Part shown: in pieces, positions 33,539-46,937 of the stretch
Position numbering within the stretch: position 1 is the first letter of the stretch
How the letters are laid out: the number at the start of each line of letters is the position of its first letter
Source: an uncultured Planctomycetaceae bacterium
Lineage (GTDB): Bacteria; Planctomycetota; Planctomycetia; Planctomycetales; Planctomycetaceae
DNA length: 54,817 nt
Direction: 5' to 3'
Assembly: GCA_937916515.1 (NCBI GenBank)
Contig: CALFSX010000140.1
Coordinates: forward strand, 1 to 54,817
The notes under the pieces: generated by a model
Database searches by the model: none
What the model saw: the letters and a program-made list of their open reading frames with translations, nothing else
What the model was told of the DNA's origin: nothing
Position numbers and translations under genes: made by a program

Positions 33539-34993
33539 TTACTGGTCGTTTTCTGTTTCGGCTTGCGGTTCACCCGCTTCCATCAGCACCGGGTCAAGGA
33601 AATCGGTGTTGGGGTAACGGCACTGTTCTCGCTTGACGGCTATCAACTTTGGGGTGGAGTCTCGAGTTTCCAAAACCAGCACGTCTTCGACGGCTCCGTA
33701 GAAGTGAGCCGGCTGAAAAGTGTCCGATCGTTGTCGATAGCAAATGATCTGTCGTTTCGTTAGTTCAGCATCGGGGGTGATTGTGTCGCCCGTTAATGCA
33801 ATGTCGAACGAGCTGTAAGACTTTGAATATTTATCGGCCAGAGCAACCGTCTTTTCCAATGATGAATCCAGCTGAGTGATCACGGCTTTGGTGTGGTAGG
33901 CTACTCGGTCGCGTTGAAACAGTTGCTTGTAGATGGCTTTGGCCAACTGCGGATCATTGCTGACTTTCTGTGAATAGAGCTTTTCTATCAAAGCATCGAA
34001 CGCTTCCTTCTCCGATTCTTCCACCACCAGCATCACGGCTGCTTTGTCCGCCAGATCGGGGACGGCGTTTCGCATGGCTTCGATGTTCGCACGTAGTTCC
34101 TGCATTCGCTGCTCTTTGGCCAGAACCGCTGCTTCGTAGGTCTTAATCGCTTCGTCATCCAAACGTTCCATCTTCATACTGATGGGCACGATCATCTGCC
34201 GATTGGGTTCTTCCCAAGTGACGATGTAAGATCGCTGGACGGAATCGACTGACTGCCGATCCTTCGAATACTTCACCTGGCCCTTGCCGACAACACTGAC
34301 ACCAGGAGAAAAAACGGTGCCATCCAGCTCAAACACCTCTTCAATGGTCAGCTGACGGTCTGTCTGGCTGGTCACTCTGCTGATCGTCTTTGAGATTGTG
34401 ACAGCATCTGACTTTGCCTCATTGGCTGATGATCGACGAAAAGCAGGGGCAATCTTTTTAATGTGAGGTGCGATCGGAAGCAGTTGCAACTGGTTGGAAT
34501 ATCCTGCCACCAGAGTCACGGGTTCTTCCTTGGTCCATTGGTCTTCCTGACTCAACTGCGGAAACGCAAATCGGCCTACATCAACCGGAAGCCCCATCAC
34601 CCATTGTGGATGCCGAACGTCTGTCGCCTCGCCCGAGGGTTTGATGGTGGTTGGCAAGGGAGACGAAGTGCGCTGCGATCCCAGTCGATAGAAGCCGGTA
34701 TCACCGCCGGAAGAGTAGGAGTGCCAGACCGATTCGCAACGGACTTCGATCTGGTCCGAGTTGTTCTTCTTCAGACGGTAGACAACGGTTGCCGAACTTT
34801 TTTGCTTTCGATCGCCTCCAAAGTCCGATTCAATATCCAGCTTGTAGTACAACGTTGGCTCGCTGACCGCGTACGTTCGAGCCGTTGAGGGTGCCTTAAT
34901 TGTTGTGGTTGCTGGATCGGTCACCTGTGCAACTGCCGAACCTATCCAGCCTGGCAAATACGCGAGTGAAAGTAATAAGAGTGTGTATCTCAT
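33539..34993 (-). CDS. secreted protein of unknown function (484 aa)
   Basis: MRYTLLLLSLAYLPGWIGSAVAQ is a clear signal peptide. GGGAG lies 9 nt upstream of this ATG (34993), while the next in-frame ATG at 34999 would be too close. The open frame continues to 35089 without support. The first 280 residues are beta-rich (YYKLDIESDFGGDRKQKSSA, RSYIVTWEEPNRQMIVP). A long charged helical segment (about 290-400, KEQRMQELRANIEAMRNAVP) probably forms a coiled coil. I do not recognise a family; function unknown. Confidence 0.72.
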   Translation of the reverse strand: MRYTLLLLSLAYLPGWIGSAVAQVTDPATTTIKAPSTARTYAVSEPTLYYKLDIESDFGGDRKQKSSATVVYRLKKNNSDQIEVRCESVWHSYSSGGDTGFYRLGSQRTSSPLPTTIKPSGEATDVRHPQWVMGLPVDVGRFAFPQLSQEDQWTKEEPVTLVAGYSNQLQLLPIAPHIKKIAPAFRRSSANEAKSDAVTISKTISRVTSQTDRQLTIEEVFELDGTVFSPGVSVVGKGQVKYSKDRQSVDSVQRSYIVTWEEPNRQMIVPISMKMERLDDEAIKTYEAAVLAKEQRMQELRANIEAMRNAVPDLADKAAVMLVVEESEKEAFDALIEKLYSQKVSNDPQLAKAIYKQLFQRDRVAYHTKAVITQLDSSLEKTVALADKYSKSYSSFDIALTGDTITPDAELTKRQIICYRQRSDTFQPAHFYGAVEDVLVLETRDSTPKLIAVKREQCRYPNTDFLDPVLMEAGEPQAETENDQ

Positions 34994-35062
34994 TTTCATA
35001 GGCTCCCGGTTGTTTGCCTGTGCTCTAATTATCGCCAGCCAAAGTCGATCGATGCAGCTGGT

Positions 35063-35082
35063 CCACGGGCTCGCGCCCGTGG
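35063..35082. repeat. GC-rich perfect hairpin (REP-like)
   Basis: CCACGGGC-TCGC-GCCCGTGG, an 8-bp perfect stem with a 4-nt loop, lies about 70 bp upstream of the gene starting at 34993. A smaller GTCAC-TTC-GTGAC hairpin follows at 35095-35107. Confidence 0.7.
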
Positions 35083-35182
35083 CTATCACATAGCGTCACT
35101 TCGTGACTTTAACGCTCCCAAACTCCAGTCTGCGAGTCTCGCGTTAACTCATTGGTTTTCAGCTCAAAAATCCTTCACGGCG

Positions 35183-35263
35183 TTGGGCTTCGCCCTTAAC
35201 CCTGTGGCGTGGCACGCCACAAGACGTAGAACGCTCGAATCGCCGAACCGCTCCTTTGTCGCT
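35183..35263 (-). repeat. dispersed 88-bp element, unit 4 (inverted)
   Basis: In reverse complement it begins AGCGACAAAGGAGCGGTTCG and ends near AAGGGCGAAGCCC. It is more diverged than the 13-18 kb copies. It sits between the 5' leader of the unknown secreted protein gene and the 3' end of icd (35308). Confidence 0.85.
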
Positions 35264-35307
35264 CTGAAAACCTGCCTCAACGTGAACAAGTTCTTAGATT
35301 TAAGAAT

Positions 35308-38751
<3,444 letters not shown>

Positions 38752-38905
38752 GTTCTGTTGTCTCTATTCTGAATCGATACTTACGTGAACTCTTCAACTG
38801 TGCCAATTAAAACCGTGGCAATTAATGTTCTTGTCGGCTGATGCCCGAATCTTCCGCAAGCGGCTCGTTTGCTTTATTCGTCGAACACTTTGAAGCCTGA
38901 TGATC

Positions 38906-39673
38906 TCACAATCGGACCGTGACACCTCGTTCGGCCATATAACGTTTGGTTTCTTCTATTGTGAACTCGCCATAGTGAAAAATGCTGGCCGCCAACGCTG
39001 CACTGGCTCCCCCTTGTGTGACCGCTTCGCACAGGTGAGCCGGAGATCCCGCTCCCCCACTGGCAACAACGGGAATCGATACCGCATCCGCGACAGCTCG
39101 GGTGATTTCCAGATCGTAGCCGTCTTTGGTGCCATCTGCATCCATACACGTCAGCACGATTTCGCCAGCCCCCAGACGTTCGACTTCGCGAGCCCACTCG
39201 ACAACTTCCAGGCCGGTGGGAAGGCGACCGCCGTTGATATGCACGTCCCAGAATTCTCGACCGTCCTTCTGCACTCGTTTCGGGTCGATGTTCACCACGA
39301 TGCACTGGCTGCCGAACTTTAACGCCGCTTCGCTGACAAACTCGGGTGTCTTCACCGCCGCCGAATTAATGGACACCTTGTCGCAACCAGCCTTCAACAA
39401 ACGCCGAATGTCGTCGACCGTGCGAATGCCGCCGCCGACAGTCAGCGGCATAAAAACCACCTCTGACGTGCGAGAAACAACATCCAGAATGATGTCGCGT
39501 TCTTCGTGGCTGGCGGTGATATCCAGAAAAACCAGTTCGTCAGCACCCTGCTGCTCGTACTTTTGAGCAATTTCCACCGGATCGCCGGCATCCTGCAGAT
39601 TGACGAAATTCACGCCCTTCACGACACGCCCCGCGTGAACGTCAAGGCAGGGGATGATACGCTTGGCCAGCAT
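38906..39673 (-). CDS. hisF: imidazole glycerol phosphate synthase cyclase subunit
   Basis: It cyclises PRFAR with ammonia from HisH to imidazole glycerol phosphate and AICAR in histidine synthesis. The TIM barrel carries both phosphate-binding halves and the catalytic Asp residues: [20 protein letters not shown] (Asp11), [33 protein letters not shown] (second Asp) and [10 protein letters not shown]. With the start at 39673 the product is 255 aa, as usual; the frame's longer upstream extension to 39913 has no homology. HisH is not adjacent. It is divergent from aroB with a 156-bp gap. Confidence 0.97.
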   Translation of the reverse strand: MLAKRIIPCLDVHAGRVVKGVNFVNLQDAGDPVEIAQKYEQQGADELVFLDITASHEERDIILDVVSRTSEVVFMPLTVGGGIRTVDDIRRLLKAGCDKVSINSAAVKTPEFVSEAALKFGSQCIVVNIDPKRVQKDGREFWDVHINGGRLPTGLEVVEWAREVERLGAGEIVLTCMDADGTKDGYDLEITRAVADAVSIPVVASGGAGSPAHLCEAVTQGGASAALAASIFHYGEFTIEETKRYMAERGVTVRL

Positions 39674-39829
39674 AAATCGTGCTTTTTCGTTTTCGATATA
39701 GATACCATGACGACGGCTGAATCGTATCAACCGCTTGTTGTGAACGATCTTATCACACCGTTGCCCCCAAGTCCGGTCAACCGATAACACTGTTTTCCCG
39801 CTTTTTCCCGTTGTAGACGCACTGTTGCT

Positions 39830-40942
39830 ATGAATGATTCCGGCCAGATTGTTTCTGTTGAGCTCGGCTCCCGCTCGTATTCGATTTCCATTGATACGGG
39901 CAACGTTGCCCAAACCGGCGTTTTACTAAGAACGTGGCTGAATCTGGCCGCTGATCGCCCTCTGAAGTGCTTCGTTGTTACGGACACCAACGTGCTGCAT
40001 CCGCACGCAAATGCCGTAAAAAAAGCTCTGACAGCCACCGGAGCGGAAGTTCGAGTCGTGTGCGTCAAGGCGGGTGAAGACTCGAAATCGCTGAAAGAAT
40101 TGTCGGACTTGTACGACGAACTGGTTGATTTCAAGGCCGACCGAAAAACCGTCGTCATCGCTATTGGAGGCGGCGTGATCGGCGATTTGGCCGGATTTCT
40201 GGCCGCCACGTACGCTCGAGGCCTCTCGTTTGTACAGATTCCCACCACTCTGCTGGCCATGGTTGATAGTTCCGTCGGCGGAAAAACGGGCATCAACCAC
40301 CCGAAAGGCAAAAACCTGATTGGCGCGTTCCATCAGCCAGTTGGCGTGCTGATCGACATCGACATGATCGCCACCCTGCCCGACCGCGAATACTGTTCTG
40401 GTCTGGCGGAAGTCATCAAGTACGGCGTCATTATGGATGCCGAGTTCTTCAGCTATCTGGAAAACAACATTGTCGGCCTGAACAATCGCGATCCCGATGT
40501 TGTCGCTCACATAGTGGCTCGCAGCTGCCAGCTGAAAGCCGAGGTCGTCCAGGAAGACGAATTCGAAACAACCGGCCTGCGAGCCATCCTGAATTACGGC
40601 CACACCTATGCTCACGCGTTTGAAGCTTTGGGCGGATATGGCGCGCTGCTGCACGGCGAAGCTGTGTCGATCGGCATGGTCTGTGCCAGCCGACTGGCCA
40701 GAAAACTGGGCCGGATTACCGACGAAGATGTGAAGCGCCAAATCGAATTGTTACGTGCCGTCCAACTGCCGGTTGACGTTCCGGAAACACTGCAAAACAG
40801 ACCAGACGATATTCTGAACTGTATGCTGCTGGATAAGAAAACCGTTTCCGGAGACCTGAAGTTTATTCTGCCCGATCGCATCGGCCATGTCGAAACCATC
40901 GGCGGCATCGACTCACAAAGCGTCGTCGCCTGCCTTTCGTAA
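39830..40942 (+). CDS. aroB: 3-dehydroquinate synthase (370 aa)
   Basis: Second step of the shikimate pathway, converting DAHP to 3-dehydroquinate with NAD and a divalent metal. NAD-binding [11 protein letters not shown] and the [19 protein letters not shown] block are intact. The three metal ligands are found in GLAEVIKYG (Glu), NYGHTYAHA (His) and [11 protein letters not shown] (His). Length is normal for the family. The folA gene follows 111 bp downstream on the same strand and could be co-transcribed. Confidence 0.97.
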   Translation: MNDSGQIVSVELGSRSYSISIDTGNVAQTGVLLRTWLNLAADRPLKCFVVTDTNVLHPHANAVKKALTATGAEVRVVCVKAGEDSKSLKELSDLYDELVDFKADRKTVVIAIGGGVIGDLAGFLAATYARGLSFVQIPTTLLAMVDSSVGGKTGINHPKGKNLIGAFHQPVGVLIDIDMIATLPDREYCSGLAEVIKYGVIMDAEFFSYLENNIVGLNNRDPDVVAHIVARSCQLKAEVVQEDEFETTGLRAILNYGHTYAHAFEALGGYGALLHGEAVSIGMVCASRLARKLGRITDEDVKRQIELLRAVQLPVDVPETLQNRPDDILNCMLLDKKTVSGDLKFILPDRIGHVETIGGIDSQSVVACLS

Positions 40943-41053
40943 GTGCAGTGTCCAACATTGATGATGCGGTGACCCACAGCGTTTTACGTTTAGACAACCG
41001 CCGGCCGAATATCTTCGATGTTGAAACTGAATCACCAACAATGTGAAGATAGT

Positions 41054-41533
41054 ATGCTGACATTTTTGAACAACGATATCGTCGTCATTGGTGCCATGTC
41101 TGAAAGTGGAGCCATCGGCAACGGAGACGGCATGCCATGGAACGTGCCCGAAGAGTATCAACACTTCGTTGATTCGGTGCGTGACAAGACCGTGATTATG
41201 GGCCGACGTTCTTACGATATTTTTGGGGCTGACTTCGATGCTGACACGTTTGTGCTTTCACATACCGCTGAGATAGCGGGTGCCACGGTTTGTCGTAGCT
41301 TTGACGACGCGATCTCACAAGCAAAACAACTTCACAAGACAATCTTTATCGCAGGCGGAGCAAGCATTTATGAACTGGGCATTCCCGCCGCAACTCGCCT
41401 GCTGCTAAGCACCATCAAAGGCGACTATCACGGCGATGTAAGTTTCCCAAACTTCAACAGGAATGAATGGGAAGTTGTGTGGCAAGAAGATCGCCCCAAC
41501 TACATTCTTCGCGATTGGCGCCGGAACAGCTGA
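41054..41533 (+). CDS. folA: dihydrofolate reductase (159 aa)
   Basis: It reduces dihydrofolate to tetrahydrofolate with NADPH. Conserved features are IGAMSESGAIGNGDGMPWNV with the substrate-binding Trp29 and acidic Glu33 region, VIMGRRSYD, the FIAGGASIYE nucleotide loop and a C-terminal Trp block. The start at 41054 follows GAAG with good spacing and fits the family; an in-frame ATG at 41018 would add 12 residues with no family support. A small hairpin overlaps its stop codon. No thyA is nearby. Confidence 0.93.
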   Translation: MLTFLNNDIVVIGAMSESGAIGNGDGMPWNVPEEYQHFVDSVRDKTVIMGRRSYDIFGADFDADTFVLSHTAEIAGATVCRSFDDAISQAKQLHKTIFIAGGASIYELGIPAATRLLLSTIKGDYHGDVSFPNFNRNEWEVVWQEDRPNYILRDWRRNS

Positions 41534-41545
41534 CGCTGTTTTCTT
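41525..41545 (+). terminator. hairpin overlapping folA stop
   Basis: AACAGC-TGAC-GCTGTT is followed by TTCTTCG. The TGA stop lies in the loop. It is short but could act as a weak terminator. Confidence 0.5.
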
Positions 41546-41714
41546 CGTATTCTGGACGAAGTGGGCCGCCCTTCTCTGCGATCTTGTGGATCGATGAAGT
41601 GCGATGACTTGTCATCGTTTTCCCTTGAATGCCGCCCTTCAAAACGTGGGGAACGTGGCAATTGTCAACCTGTTTTTTTCCTATGCGACTGAAGTCCCGA
41701 GCCTGACACTTCAG

Positions 41715-41762
41715 GTGGCGCTGGGCCGCAGGTTTTTAGCTGGACAGCGCCACTTTTGCTTT
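41715..41762 (+). terminator. rho-independent terminator in folA downstream region
   Basis: GTGGCGCTG (41715-41723) pairs perfectly with CAGCGCCAC (41745-41753), followed by TTTTGCTTT. It probably ends the aroB-folA transcript. The stretch 41534-42033 has no gene; it holds only this terminator and the hairpins listed next. Confidence 0.75.
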
Positions 41763-41812
41763 ACGAAGTTCAGTAAGGTATTCATGCCCCATCTAACCAT
41801 GGTCCAGTTCAG

Positions 41813-41905
41813 CCACCAGTTTTAACTGGTGGTAAGGCGATTGCCGAGTTGTTCGCAGCCGGCTTTAGCCGGACTTCAGTCACGGCTTCAGCCGCTCCGT
41901 GGTCG
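41813..41905. repeat. cluster of REP-like palindromes
   Basis: CCACCAGTT-TT-AACTGGTGG (41813-41832) is a perfect 9-bp inverted repeat. It is followed by GCCGGCTTTAGCCGG and an ACGGCTTCAGCCG-type palindrome up to about 41905. The even sizes, GC-rich arms and intergenic position are typical of REP elements. Confidence 0.65.
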
Positions 41906-41956
41906 CTACAACCGAGATGCCAGGGCTGTGCTTTTCTCCCGCTGCAAAACGCGAAA

Positions 41957-41991
41957 ACCTCTGGTTGAAATGATGGCTTTCAACCAGAGGT
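41957..41991 (-). terminator. strong terminator after small secreted protein gene
   Basis: ACCTCTGGTTGAAA and TTTCAACCAGAGGT form a perfect 14-bp stem with a 7-nt loop. On the minus strand the hairpin is followed by TTTTCG. It lies 42 bp beyond the stop of the gene at 42034. Confidence 0.8.
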
Positions 41992-42033
41992 CTCGTACTT
42001 GTTCGACTGCGATCGTCGCTGTGTGACTTGATG

Positions 42034-42480
42034 CTATTCCTCGTCGTCCGCCTTCTTTGCACTACTCGTCTTGGTGCTGCTCTTTTTGGTGGAGGACTTT
42101 GGTTCGGCGTCTGCTGTCTTTGCTTTCGTGCTGGTGCCAGCTTTCAGCTTGTTCAGTTCTGTCACCTGTGTTCGAGTTAAGACACCTTTGATTTTGTCGT
42201 CCTGTTCGGCTTTCAGGTCTGCCAACTGCTTCGCTAGATCCTCTATTTTTGGGCCGAAGTCGTCTTTGATGTCGTAAATTTCCTGGACCTGTTCATCCTT
42301 CAGTTCCAGCTTACCAAAATAGGTCGGCAGCCGATGGTACTTCGAAGTCTTTTCCTTCTCTGACGACTCCGTCTTAGCCTTCGAAGAACTCGACTTCTGC
42401 TGAGCCACCGCAGACAAAGTGCCAACCGTCACAAACAACGCCAATACAGGAGCCATGGCCTTAACTGACATGCTTCTCAT
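42034..42480 (-). CDS. small secreted Lys/Ser-rich protein, LTxxQ-like (148 aa)
   Basis: The signal peptide SVKAMAPVLALFVTVGTLSAVAQ supports the start at 42480. The core YHRLPTYFGKLELKDEQVQE is followed by a helical heptad region, IYDIKDDFGPKIEDLAKQLA, and VLTRTQVTELNKL, close to the pattern of Spy/CpxP-like LTxxQ proteins common in planctomycetes. Both flanks are low-complexity Lys/Ser/Thr/Ala-rich stretches. Possibly an exported chaperone-like or metal-stress protein (inference); function is not established. Confidence 0.75.
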   Translation of the reverse strand: MRSMSVKAMAPVLALFVTVGTLSAVAQQKSSSSKAKTESSEKEKTSKYHRLPTYFGKLELKDEQVQEIYDIKDDFGPKIEDLAKQLADLKAEQDDKIKGVLTRTQVTELNKLKAGTSTKAKTADAEPKSSTKKSSTKTSSAKKADDEE

Positions 42481-42682
42481 CTTTACTACTCCAATAAAAA
42501 CTCTGGCCCGCATGTAAGGTACTAATAGTGCGGCACCCCGGGCCACTATTCAAGTGCCAGGTTGGCGTTTTCTCAGTTTTTTTCCCTTGATCCGTCAAAA
42601 GGTTGATAGTCCTGTTTCTTGCCGTAGCTGGTGTGGGCTTTCTGTTTGTTGCGTTTTTTTGTTGAACTCGCCAGCGGTCACA

Positions 42683-43826
42683 CTATCCAAGCGCGTCGAT
42701 CCAGGCTCGGTATTCTTTGTCGTTCATCACGTCATCGACTGCTATCACTGTCTCTGCCGATCCGGTCATTAACGCTGGCGCAAAAGACTGGTCGTCGCTG
42801 AACATTTCGATCCGATCGGGCGTGGCTGGCCATATAGGAACAGGCGGCGTGGTTTGGACCGACTTCGAGATCACCAGCTGTTGAGTGCCAGCTCCGTTGT
42901 CAGTCGAGCGATGAGTGAACTGACCAAGTTGCTGAAATCGCATACGAATTTCTGCCGCTGAAAGTGGACTGGCTCCCTTGGACAGTTCAATCTGGCTGTC
43001 AGCTGCTGACAACTGCAAAAGATGAATCAGAAAAGAATCGTTCGCGTCGAAGTCTCCATCGCCATCGACGTCTGCCATGTCACCCATCGCTTCGATTCGC
43101 GTTCGGATCTGCTGCACCGTACTGCGGCTGGCCCCTTTAGTCTGTTCAATCTGTGCGTCGCTGCCAGACAACATGACCAGCTGAGTCAGGAAGGAATCAT
43201 TGGCGTCAAAATCGGTATCTCGATCAACATTACCCGCCAGTGCATCAAAGCTTCCCGACACATCAAGCCGATACAACTCGCCGCCAAAACCAAGCCGACT
43301 CGCAATGAAGTACAATGAAGTGCCATCCACTTTCTTCACCTGAGCGTTCCAGTTTCCTAACACTGACTCTACTCCCTCCGCAACATCGGCTACCGTGTTC
43401 ACTGTCTGTGTGTCGCTTAACGTGTCGATCCATCGAAGTTCCTGTCCGATAATTCCATCCTCGGCAAAGAAATACTGTCGAGAGCCGATCAGCGTTAAGT
43501 CACTTGGTGAAGCGTCTCCGAAGGGATTGATCTCAAGTTCGTGCACCTGTGGCGAATCGTCTGTGAAATCTATCCAGCGAAGCGTGTTCTCTGATAAATC
43601 GGTCCAACCCGTGAAATAGCATTTTGTCCCAACGAACTGCAATTCTGTAAGGGATCCGTAATTGGGCCCCGGAACCATGTCGTAGGTGATTACTTGCTGA
43701 CTGTTGATGTCAAGGTAGCGGAGCTCAACACCGTGCAAAGAGTCATATGCCATGAACATCAAGCCGTTATCATTGGCAGATGAATTCTTACTATTCCATG
43801 ATCGTATGGAACTCGTGGCTGTCCTG
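42683..43826 (-). pseudogene. 5'-truncated ELWxxDGT-repeat/dockerin-like secreted protein gene
   Basis: The conserved part starts near 43770 with LMFMAYDSLHGVELRYLD. It continues with ELWxxDGT-like blades (YFFAEDGIIGQELRWID) and two dockerin-like EF-hand segments (NVDRDTDFDANDSFLTQL, DVDGDGDFDANDSFLIHL), then a linker and a C-terminal tail. The open frame runs up to 43987, but there it reads IS4 transposase DNA in the wrong frame, with no signal peptide. A normal member would have an export signal and further blades. I conclude that the IS insertion removed the 5' part. No matching fragment is seen on the far side of the element, so sequence was lost there. Confidence 0.75.
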
Positions 43827-45404
43827 AATGGTACTGTCGTGCTGTAAAGCATTTCATGTGCAGTGTTTGCTGAGTTCGGCTCGAAGTACGTTTCTTGTTT
43901 TTTGCATGAGTGGATAGCCGTGCCGCCTTCGCTTGATGACTCGCGGTTCCAGTCGTCCGGGCCTGTTGGCAACTTCGCAGCTGGCAATCTGCGTGAGCAA
44001 CATCATACAGTGGTTCCGCATGTCGGCGATGCTGCCGCTGGATGTCATCATCCACGAAGCTAAGACGTACTGGCAAGCACTTGTGAAACTGATCTGTCGA
44101 GGTTGCCTGTCATGAAGAACGGCTGCTCCGGCAATCGTGGCTCGAATCAGGTTGTAATGGCCCACGCTTCGCGATGCACCATCTCCGGCGACTTGCACCG
44201 AACATGTCTCAGATTCATCGACGCTTTAATGCCGCAAATATCCAATTCGGAATTCCATCGAAATCCATACAGCTCAGCGATGTCTTCTTCGCTGAATTCA
44301 TCGGCATCGATCAGTGTTGTAACGATTGTTAATTGCTTCGTGCGACGACCTTTCTCGACCACGTTGTAGCGGATTTCACGCAGTTCCAGGGTTTCAGGAA
44401 TTTGATGATACATGCCCTCATCCATCCACGTGGGCCGCTGCGGTCGAGTCCACTGCAGCGTGTAATCGTACTTTCCCAGGCGACGTCCGCGACGAAAATC
44501 GGTGTGGCGAATCTGGTGCATTCGCGTGCAGACGTGCGTTCCCCGATGAAACATCAGCGCGATCATCATCAACGAACAGTAGTAGCGATCCAGAACCGCG
44601 ACGTCGTCGGGGGAAAGCGCTTTCGAAATGGTCCGCTACAAAGCCGTTTCGCCGGTTTCCTTTCCCGCATAGGGAGCAATGGCCACGTCCATAATCGCGG
44701 CCGTTGCCAGCGACAGAATGCCGACCGTTCGAGCAATCGGCTGGCCAACTCCAGGCTTTTGAGCTTTCTGCTGCGGGTACCGTGACTGATTGCGCGGCGT
44801 GTCGGGCATGGTGAACGTAAAACCGTCGATGAGTTTTGCATGCCGTCCCTTCCACAGCCAGGCGTCGGGGGCATGGGCTTCCATTTCTTCGGCCACTTCG
44901 CGCGTGAGTTCTCGCTGCGCGGGCTCCGAAAGTTTAGCTCGAGCTCGGCAATAGTCACCCGTGTCAGAAGTGGGTGGCACGTCTCCAACCAGAAGGCAAT
45001 AGCTGATTCTTTAACATCACGCAACACCTGGCCCAGAAACGACCACAACATGACCGCTGTGTTGTACACGCCGTGCATTCCAAACAGAGCGTCGTGCTTT
45101 GCAAAGATTCGTTCGATGCGTTCGGCAGAAAGCAGACTGGCGAACGGCAGTCCGGGTTGAGCAAGAAACGCATCCACCACAGCTGAAAACCGGTGCTGCG
45201 TGGAGGCCGTCGATCTGGTATGAACGAGTCCATGAAAAAACCTCCCTGGCAATTTCTGAGCAAGAGAACCAGGAAGGGTTTCAGAATCATTGCCAGGAAG
45301 AGGCAAACAACACAACCTCAATCACGGCGAACGAGAATTTAACAAATTCCCGCAACCACCTATAGACCAACTACGCGCCCCGAATGGCACGACAGTGCCA
45401 TTCG
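43827..45404 (-). mobile_element. decayed IS4-family insertion sequence (about 1.6 kb)
   Basis: The right end is the perfect hairpin CGAATGGCAC-GACA-GTGCCATTCG (45381-45404), followed by GACCTGACCCC. A degenerate match, GAATGGTACTGTCGTGCT, lies at about 43828-43845 on the other side of the transposase. Between them lies a broken transposase gene. Exact ends and target duplication could not be fixed. The right end almost touches the stop codon of the AAA ATPase gene (45419). Confidence 0.7.
43854..45233 (-). pseudogene. IS4-family transposase pseudogene
   Basis: Pieces of one transposase occur in order over three frames. They are: N-terminus MDSFIPDRRPPRST; QHRFSAVVDAFLAQPGLPFA ... YNTAVMLWSFLGQVLRD; TSDTGDYCRARAKL ... 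KLIDGFTFTMPDTP; DVAVLDRYYCS ... LGKYDYTLQWTRPQRPTWMD ... ELYGFRWNSELDI; and NLIRATIAGAAVLHD ... NRPGRLEPRVIKRR. Breaks are frameshifts near 45190, 45000 and 44160, plus an in-frame TAG at 44638-44636 where Leu is expected. The DDE-type catalytic blocks (IDGFTF, LDRYYCS and the YGFRW-E region) are still readable. It cannot be active. Confidence 0.85.
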
Positions 45405-45418
45405 GACCTGACCCCTTT

Positions 45419-46825
45419 TTAAAGTGCGTAGGACACGATGCCGTGTTTTTGGGCTCGGCTAATGCGGTCGGTCGCGTGGAGGCCGGCGAGGATGAATTCT
45501 ACGCAGGATGCTCGAACTGCTGGATCGCCGGACGCGTTTACTTCAAACGCTTTGTCCCAAATCGGCGGTACTCGTTTTAACAACGTTTCATAGTGATCGC
45601 TGGGCAACATGTCGCCGACTTCGATTTTGACTCCCTTGGCGAAGATCTGGCTGATCTCTTCCAGACCGTGAAGTTCTACGTATTCGCCGAAGACCGTCTT
45701 GATAGCTTCAGCCGTCACTGAATCCAGAACCTGGCGTTCTGACATTTGATGACTGCTCATCAAATCCACTTCCAGCTTGCCCAACGATGATGAATACAAA
45801 TGACCGAGGTCACTGATTCTTGGCACTGCGGGACGTTCCTTCAAAACGGCTCCTCGCCGTCTGGCGCTGGCGATCATGGTTTCGTAGTTAGCAATGCTGA
45901 TTCGAGCACTAACGCCGGACTGCTGGTCGATGTAGCGACTGTGTCGAGCGGCTCTGCTGATTTCTTCGATGATCTGCTTCATGAAGAAGGGCACGACCAC
46001 CGGATATTCGCCTTCCAACGGTACACCGCACTCCTGTTCCATGATTTGAATGCCCAAATCACGTTCTTCAGGGTAATGCGTGTGAATGACGCTGCCGATG
46101 CGGTCCTTCAACTGAGGAATCACTTTGCCGCTGCGGTTGTAAGTCGATGGATTTGCTGAAAACAGGATCATCACGTCGATGTCAAACTGAACAGGAAAGC
46201 CGCGAATCTGAACGTCTCGTTCTTCCAGAATATTGAACAACCCGACCTGCACTAGTTCGTCCAGTTCCGGCAATTCGTTCATGGCAAAGATCCCTCGATG
46301 CATTCGAGGGATCAGTCCAAAATGCAGTGCGTCTTCTGCTGACATGCTGGTTCCCGCTGCCAGCTTGGCGGGATCGATTTCTCCGATGATGTCAGCAAAC
46401 TTGGTGCCCGGTGCCAGACGTTCGGAATAGCGATCGCTGCGAGCCCACCATTTGATGGCCACCTGATCTTCCGGCGTGGTTGCCAGATGTTGCTTCGCCT
46501 GGCTGGTGATGGGCTTCAGCGGATCTTCGTGCACCGGACAGCCTGGCAGGTCCAGATAAGGGATGAAATCGTCCAAAAACCTTGACATTTGCCGCATTAA
46601 GCGGCTTTTGCCCTGCCCTTTTTCGCCCAGAAACAGCATGTCGTGCCCGGCCAGCATGGCAAGGCTGATTTCGGGGACAACCGTGTTTTCATAGCCCAGA
46701 ACGCCTGGAAACAGCTGATCGCCATTGGCCAGGGCAAGCTGAAAGTTGGCCATGATTTCTTCTTTGACGGTTCGAGATCTCCAACCGCCGGCCTTCAATT
46801 CTGCCAAAGTGCTCGGCATATTCAT
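45419..46825 (-). CDS. AAA ATPase, MoxR / magnesium-chelatase I-like (468 aa)
   Basis: A chaperone-type AAA+ ATPase. Walker A GEKGQGKS is at residues 67-74, with Walker B-like [11 protein letters not shown], sensor 1 [11 protein letters not shown] and an arginine-bearing [11 protein letters not shown]. The C-terminal half (about 290-468) is a helical lid with no VWA domain. Such proteins remodel partner complexes, usually with a VWA protein; none is encoded in this window. The start at 46825 is preferred because the longer frame to 46846 begins inside a copy of the dispersed repeat. The IS4 element ends 15 bp beyond its stop codon. Confidence 0.85.
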   Translation of the reverse strand: MNMPSTLAELKAGGWRSRTVKEEIMANFQLALANGDQLFPGVLGYENTVVPEISLAMLAGHDMLFLGEKGQGKSRLMRQMSRFLDDFIPYLDLPGCPVHEDPLKPITSQAKQHLATTPEDQVAIKWWARSDRYSERLAPGTKFADIIGEIDPAKLAAGTSMSAEDALHFGLIPRMHRGIFAMNELPELDELVQVGLFNILEERDVQIRGFPVQFDIDVMILFSANPSTYNRSGKVIPQLKDRIGSVIHTHYPEERDLGIQIMEQECGVPLEGEYPVVVPFFMKQIIEEISRAARHSRYIDQQSGVSARISIANYETMIASARRRGAVLKERPAVPRISDLGHLYSSSLGKLEVDLMSSHQMSERQVLDSVTAEAIKTVFGEYVELHGLEEISQIFAKGVKIEVGDMLPSDHYETLLKRVPPIWDKAFEVNASGDPAVRASCVEFILAGLHATDRISRAQKHGIVSYAL

Positions 46826-46836
46826 CGTCTGTCTTT

Positions 46837-46920
46837 CCAAGGGCATCGCCCTTGACCCGGTGGCGTGGCTAGCGACTGAACATAGGATAGTTCTAATCGC
46901 CGAGCCGCTCCGTTGTCGCT
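46837..46920 (-). repeat. dispersed 88-bp element, unit 5 (inverted)
   Basis: In reverse complement it begins AGCGACAACGGAGCGGCTCG and ends AAGGGCGATGCCCTTG. The central part is diverged. It fills the gap between the stop of lpxK (46938) and the start of the AAA ATPase gene. Confidence 0.88.
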
Positions 46921-46937
46921 ATGTCTGTATGTTGCGG

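Noticed and set aside
39926-40741. Minus-strand open frame of 271 codons opposite aroB
   Set aside because: aroB is unmistakable on the plus strand; the antisense frame has no recognisable features.
43827-43987. N-terminus of the ELWxxDGT/dockerin protein
   Set aside because: This stretch is transposase DNA read in another frame. The wrong-frame translation is not a real N-terminus.
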